A stretch of DNA of 15,902 bases from Alphaproteobacteria bacterium (GTDB taxonomy: Bacteria; Pseudomonadota; Alphaproteobacteria; Rhodobacterales; Rhodobacteraceae): positions 1-15,902 of the forward strand of contig JAJRUE010000187.1 of the NCBI GenBank assembly GCA_024277955.1, in the 5' to 3' direction. The position numbers and the translations under genes are program-made. Of the stretch, positions 14,336 through 15,902 are shown in pieces. Under the pieces are notes generated by a model, which was given only the letters and a program-made list of their open reading frames with translations, did not search any database and had not been told where the DNA came from. Position 1 is the stretch's first letter; the number at the start of each line of letters is the position of its first letter.

Positions 14336-14359
14336 CCCTCTAAGAGGGGGATATCCTCT
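14336..14359. promoter_or_regulatory. Overlapping inverted repeats upstream of purF
   Basis: CCCTCT (14336-14341) pairs with AGAGGG (14343-14348). The same middle arm, AGAGG at 14343-14347, also pairs with CCTCT at 14355-14359, around a GGATATCC palindrome (14349-14356). The two stems cannot form together. The block ends 28 bases before the purF start. It could be an operator with three half-sites or a switch in the leader. The rest of the 142-base divergent gap shows no clear promoter. Confidence 0.4.
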
Positions 14360-14387
14360 GCCTTGGGATTCGGAGCTGCCTGCTGAA

Positions 14388-15857
14388 ATGCGTGAAATGC
14401 CCCCCAGCCACCCGTTCGACGATGACAAGCTGAAAGAAGAATGCGGCGTTTACGGCGTGATCGGCGTCAGCGACGCCGCCAATTTCGTGGCGCTGGGCCT
14501 GCACGCGCTGCAGCACCGCGGTCAGGAAGCCGGCGGCATCGTCAGCCACGACGCCGAACGCGGCTTCAACTCGGCGCGCCGCTTTGGCTATGTGCGCGAC
14601 AATTTCACCAAGGCCAGCCTGATGGAGACCCTGCCCGGCCCGCTGGCCATCGGGCATGTGCGCTATTCCACCGCCGGCTCCAAGGGCAACACCCAGATCC
14701 GCGACGTGCAGCCGTTTTTCGGCGAGTTTTCCATGGGCGGGGCGGCGATTGCGCATAACGGCAACATCACCAACGCGCTGGCGCTGCGGCGCGAGCTGAT
14801 CGAACACGGCTCGATCTTTCAAAGCTCGTCCGACAGCGAATGCATCATCCACCTGATGGCGCGCTCGCTGCAGCGCAACATCCCCGAGCGGATGAAGGAT
14901 GCGCTGCGCCGCGTCGAGGGCGCGTTTTCCATCGTCGCCATGACCCGCACCAAGCTGATCGGCGTGCGCGACCGGCTGGGGGTGCGTCCTTTGGTGCTGG
15001 GCCGGCTCGGCGATGGCGGCTGGGTGCTGTCCAGCGAAACCTGCGCGCTGGACATCGTCGGGGCCGAGTTCGTGCGCGAAGTCGCGCCTGGCGAAATGCT
15101 GGTGATCAGCGGCGGCAAGGTCGAAAGCTCTTTCCCGTTCGAACGCACCGGGTCGCGGTTCTGCATCTTCGAACACGTGTATTTCTCGCGCCCGGACAGC
15201 ATCCTGAACGGCCAGTCGGTCTATGAAACCCGCCGCGCGATCGGGGTCGAGCTGGCGCGCGAAGCGCCGGTGGACGCCGACCTTGTCTGCCCGGTCCCCG
15301 ACAGCGGCACCCCGGCAGCGATCGGTTTCAGCCAGGAAAGCGGCATCCCCTACGCCATGGGGATCATCCGCAACCAGTACATGGGCCGCACCTTCATCGA
15401 GCCGACCGAGCAGATCCGCAACATGGGCGTGCGGCTGAAGCTGAACGTCAACCGGGCACTGATCAAGGGCAAGCGGGTGATCCTGGTGGACGACAGCGTG
15501 GTGCGCGGCACCACCAGCCGCAAGATCAAGGAAATGATCCTGGATGCGGGCGCCGCCGAAGTGCATTTCCGCATCGCTCCCCCGCCCACCGCCTGGCCCT
15601 GTTTCTACGGGGTCGATACGCCCAAGCGCGAAAAACTGCTGGCCTCGAACATGACCGAAGAGGAAATGCGCGCCCACCTCGAAGTCGATTCGCTGCGCTT
15701 CATCTCGCTCGACGGGCTGTATCGCGCGGTCGGCGAAGCCAAGGGGCGCGACCCAAAGAAGCCGCAATATTGCGACGCCTGTTTTTCCGGCGAATATCCG
15801 GTCAAACCCGCCGACATGCTCGACCAGGGTTTCAAACTGGACACGGCCGCGGAATAG
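14388..15857 (+). CDS. purF: Amidophosphoribosyltransferase (PurF), Fe-S class
   Basis: First committed step of purine synthesis: glutamine plus PRPP to phosphoribosylamine. The 489 residues have an N-terminal Ntn glutaminase domain whose catalytic Cys19 (EECGVYGVIG) follows a short propeptide, and a C-terminal PRTase domain with VILVDDSVVRGTTS (374-387). Four cysteines match the [4Fe-4S] ligands of the Bacillus subtilis enzyme: Cys259 (FCIFEHVYFSRPDS), Cys405 (WPCFYGVDT), Cys462 and Cys465 (YCDACFSGEYP). This places it in the Fe-S, processed class rather than the E. coli class. ATG 14388 with GGAG 12 bases upstream is chosen over ATG 14397, which is further from that site. It is divergent from the sialidase-like gene and not adjacent to cvpA. 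Confidence 0.97.
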   Translation: MREMPPSHPFDDDKLKEECGVYGVIGVSDAANFVALGLHALQHRGQEAGGIVSHDAERGFNSARRFGYVRDNFTKASLMETLPGPLAIGHVRYSTAGSKGNTQIRDVQPFFGEFSMGGAAIAHNGNITNALALRRELIEHGSIFQSSSDSECIIHLMARSLQRNIPERMKDALRRVEGAFSIVAMTRTKLIGVRDRLGVRPLVLGRLGDGGWVLSSETCALDIVGAEFVREVAPGEMLVISGGKVESSFPFERTGSRFCIFEHVYFSRPDSILNGQSVYETRRAIGVELAREAPVDADLVCPVPDSGTPAAIGFSQESGIPYAMGIIRNQYMGRTFIEPTEQIRNMGVRLKLNVNRALIKGKRVILVDDSVVRGTTSRKIKEMILDAGAAEVHFRIAPPPTAWPCFYGVDTPKREKLLASNMTEEEMRAHLEVDSLRFISLDGLYRAVGEAKGRDPKKPQYCDACFSGEYPVKPADMLDQGFKLDTAAE

Positions 15858-15869
15858 CTGCTTAACGGC

Positions 15870-15891
15870 GCCGCCTTCGGCGGCAAGTTTT
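15870..15891 (+). terminator. Intrinsic terminator after purF
   Basis: GCCGCC-TTC-GGCGGC (15870-15884) is a 6-bp GC stem followed by AAGTTTT (15885-15891). It starts 12 bases after the purF stop and fits an intrinsic terminator, with a short T-run. Confidence 0.7.
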
Positions 15892-15902
15892 CCAGGTTTT
15901 GC

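Noticed and set aside
13067..14386. 439-codon plus-strand open frame opposite the sialidase-like gene
   Set aside because: Arg/His/Gly-rich product with no domain. The minus-strand frame has Asp boxes and family blocks.
14246..14428. Upstream start at 14428 for the sialidase-like protein
   Set aside because: It would overlap the purF start region and add a 61-residue Pro/Ser/Arg-rich piece ahead of the signal anchor, which would then be internal.
14340..15767. 475-codon minus-strand open frame opposite purF
   Set aside because: Antisense shadow with low-complexity His/Asp/Ala-rich product; purF on the plus strand is unambiguous.

Overview
The window is high-GC chromosomal DNA that reads as a member of the Rhodobacterales (Roseobacter/Paracoccaceae-type Alphaproteobacteria). 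The basis is the series pyrC-pyrE-dnaB and alr-mlaE-mlaF-pqiA-like-radA-cvpA, a VPLP-type CTERM protein, and intergenic repeats of a kind I associate with this order. The placement is inference from content and gene order; no database was searched. I see no rRNA, tRNA, CRISPR array, transposase or phage gene.

Layout. 1-1107: the 3' end of a conserved hypothetical gene faces a small HD-domain alarmone-hydrolase-like gene. 1108-3222: pyrC and pyrE (pyrimidine synthesis), preceded by a gene-free stretch with a 30-bp tandem duplication and separated by copy A of a repeat with an attached hairpin. 3223-4941: twin hairpins, a perfect DnaA box and a candidate promoter, then dnaB. 4942-5966: a secreted VPLP-CTERM protein on the minus strand and the divergent region it shares with alr. 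5967-9055: a tight cluster alr-mlaE-mlaF with 4-bp overlaps, then copy B of the repeat and a PqiA-like membrane gene. 9169-11121: radA and cvpA. 11122-14245: an accessory block between cvpA and purF, holding two exported proteins on the plus strand and, on the minus strand, a membrane-anchored sialidase-fold protein whose stop overlaps the start of a multi-pass membrane protein. 14388-15857: purF of the Fe-S, propeptide-bearing class, followed by an intrinsic terminator.

How it fits together. Most genes are housekeeping: nucleotide synthesis (pyrC, pyrE, purF, with cvpA usually next to purF), replication and recombination (dnaB, radA), and envelope upkeep (alr for D-alanine, MlaEF for phospholipid transport, a PqiA-like partner). 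The least explained parts are the cvpA-purF block with its coupled sialidase-like/membrane pair, the VPLP-CTERM protein, and the structured intergenic elements. The strongest regulatory observation is a perfect TTATCCACA DnaA box directly upstream of dnaB. The accessory pair and the repeat with variable hairpins are the best candidates for undescribed biology.
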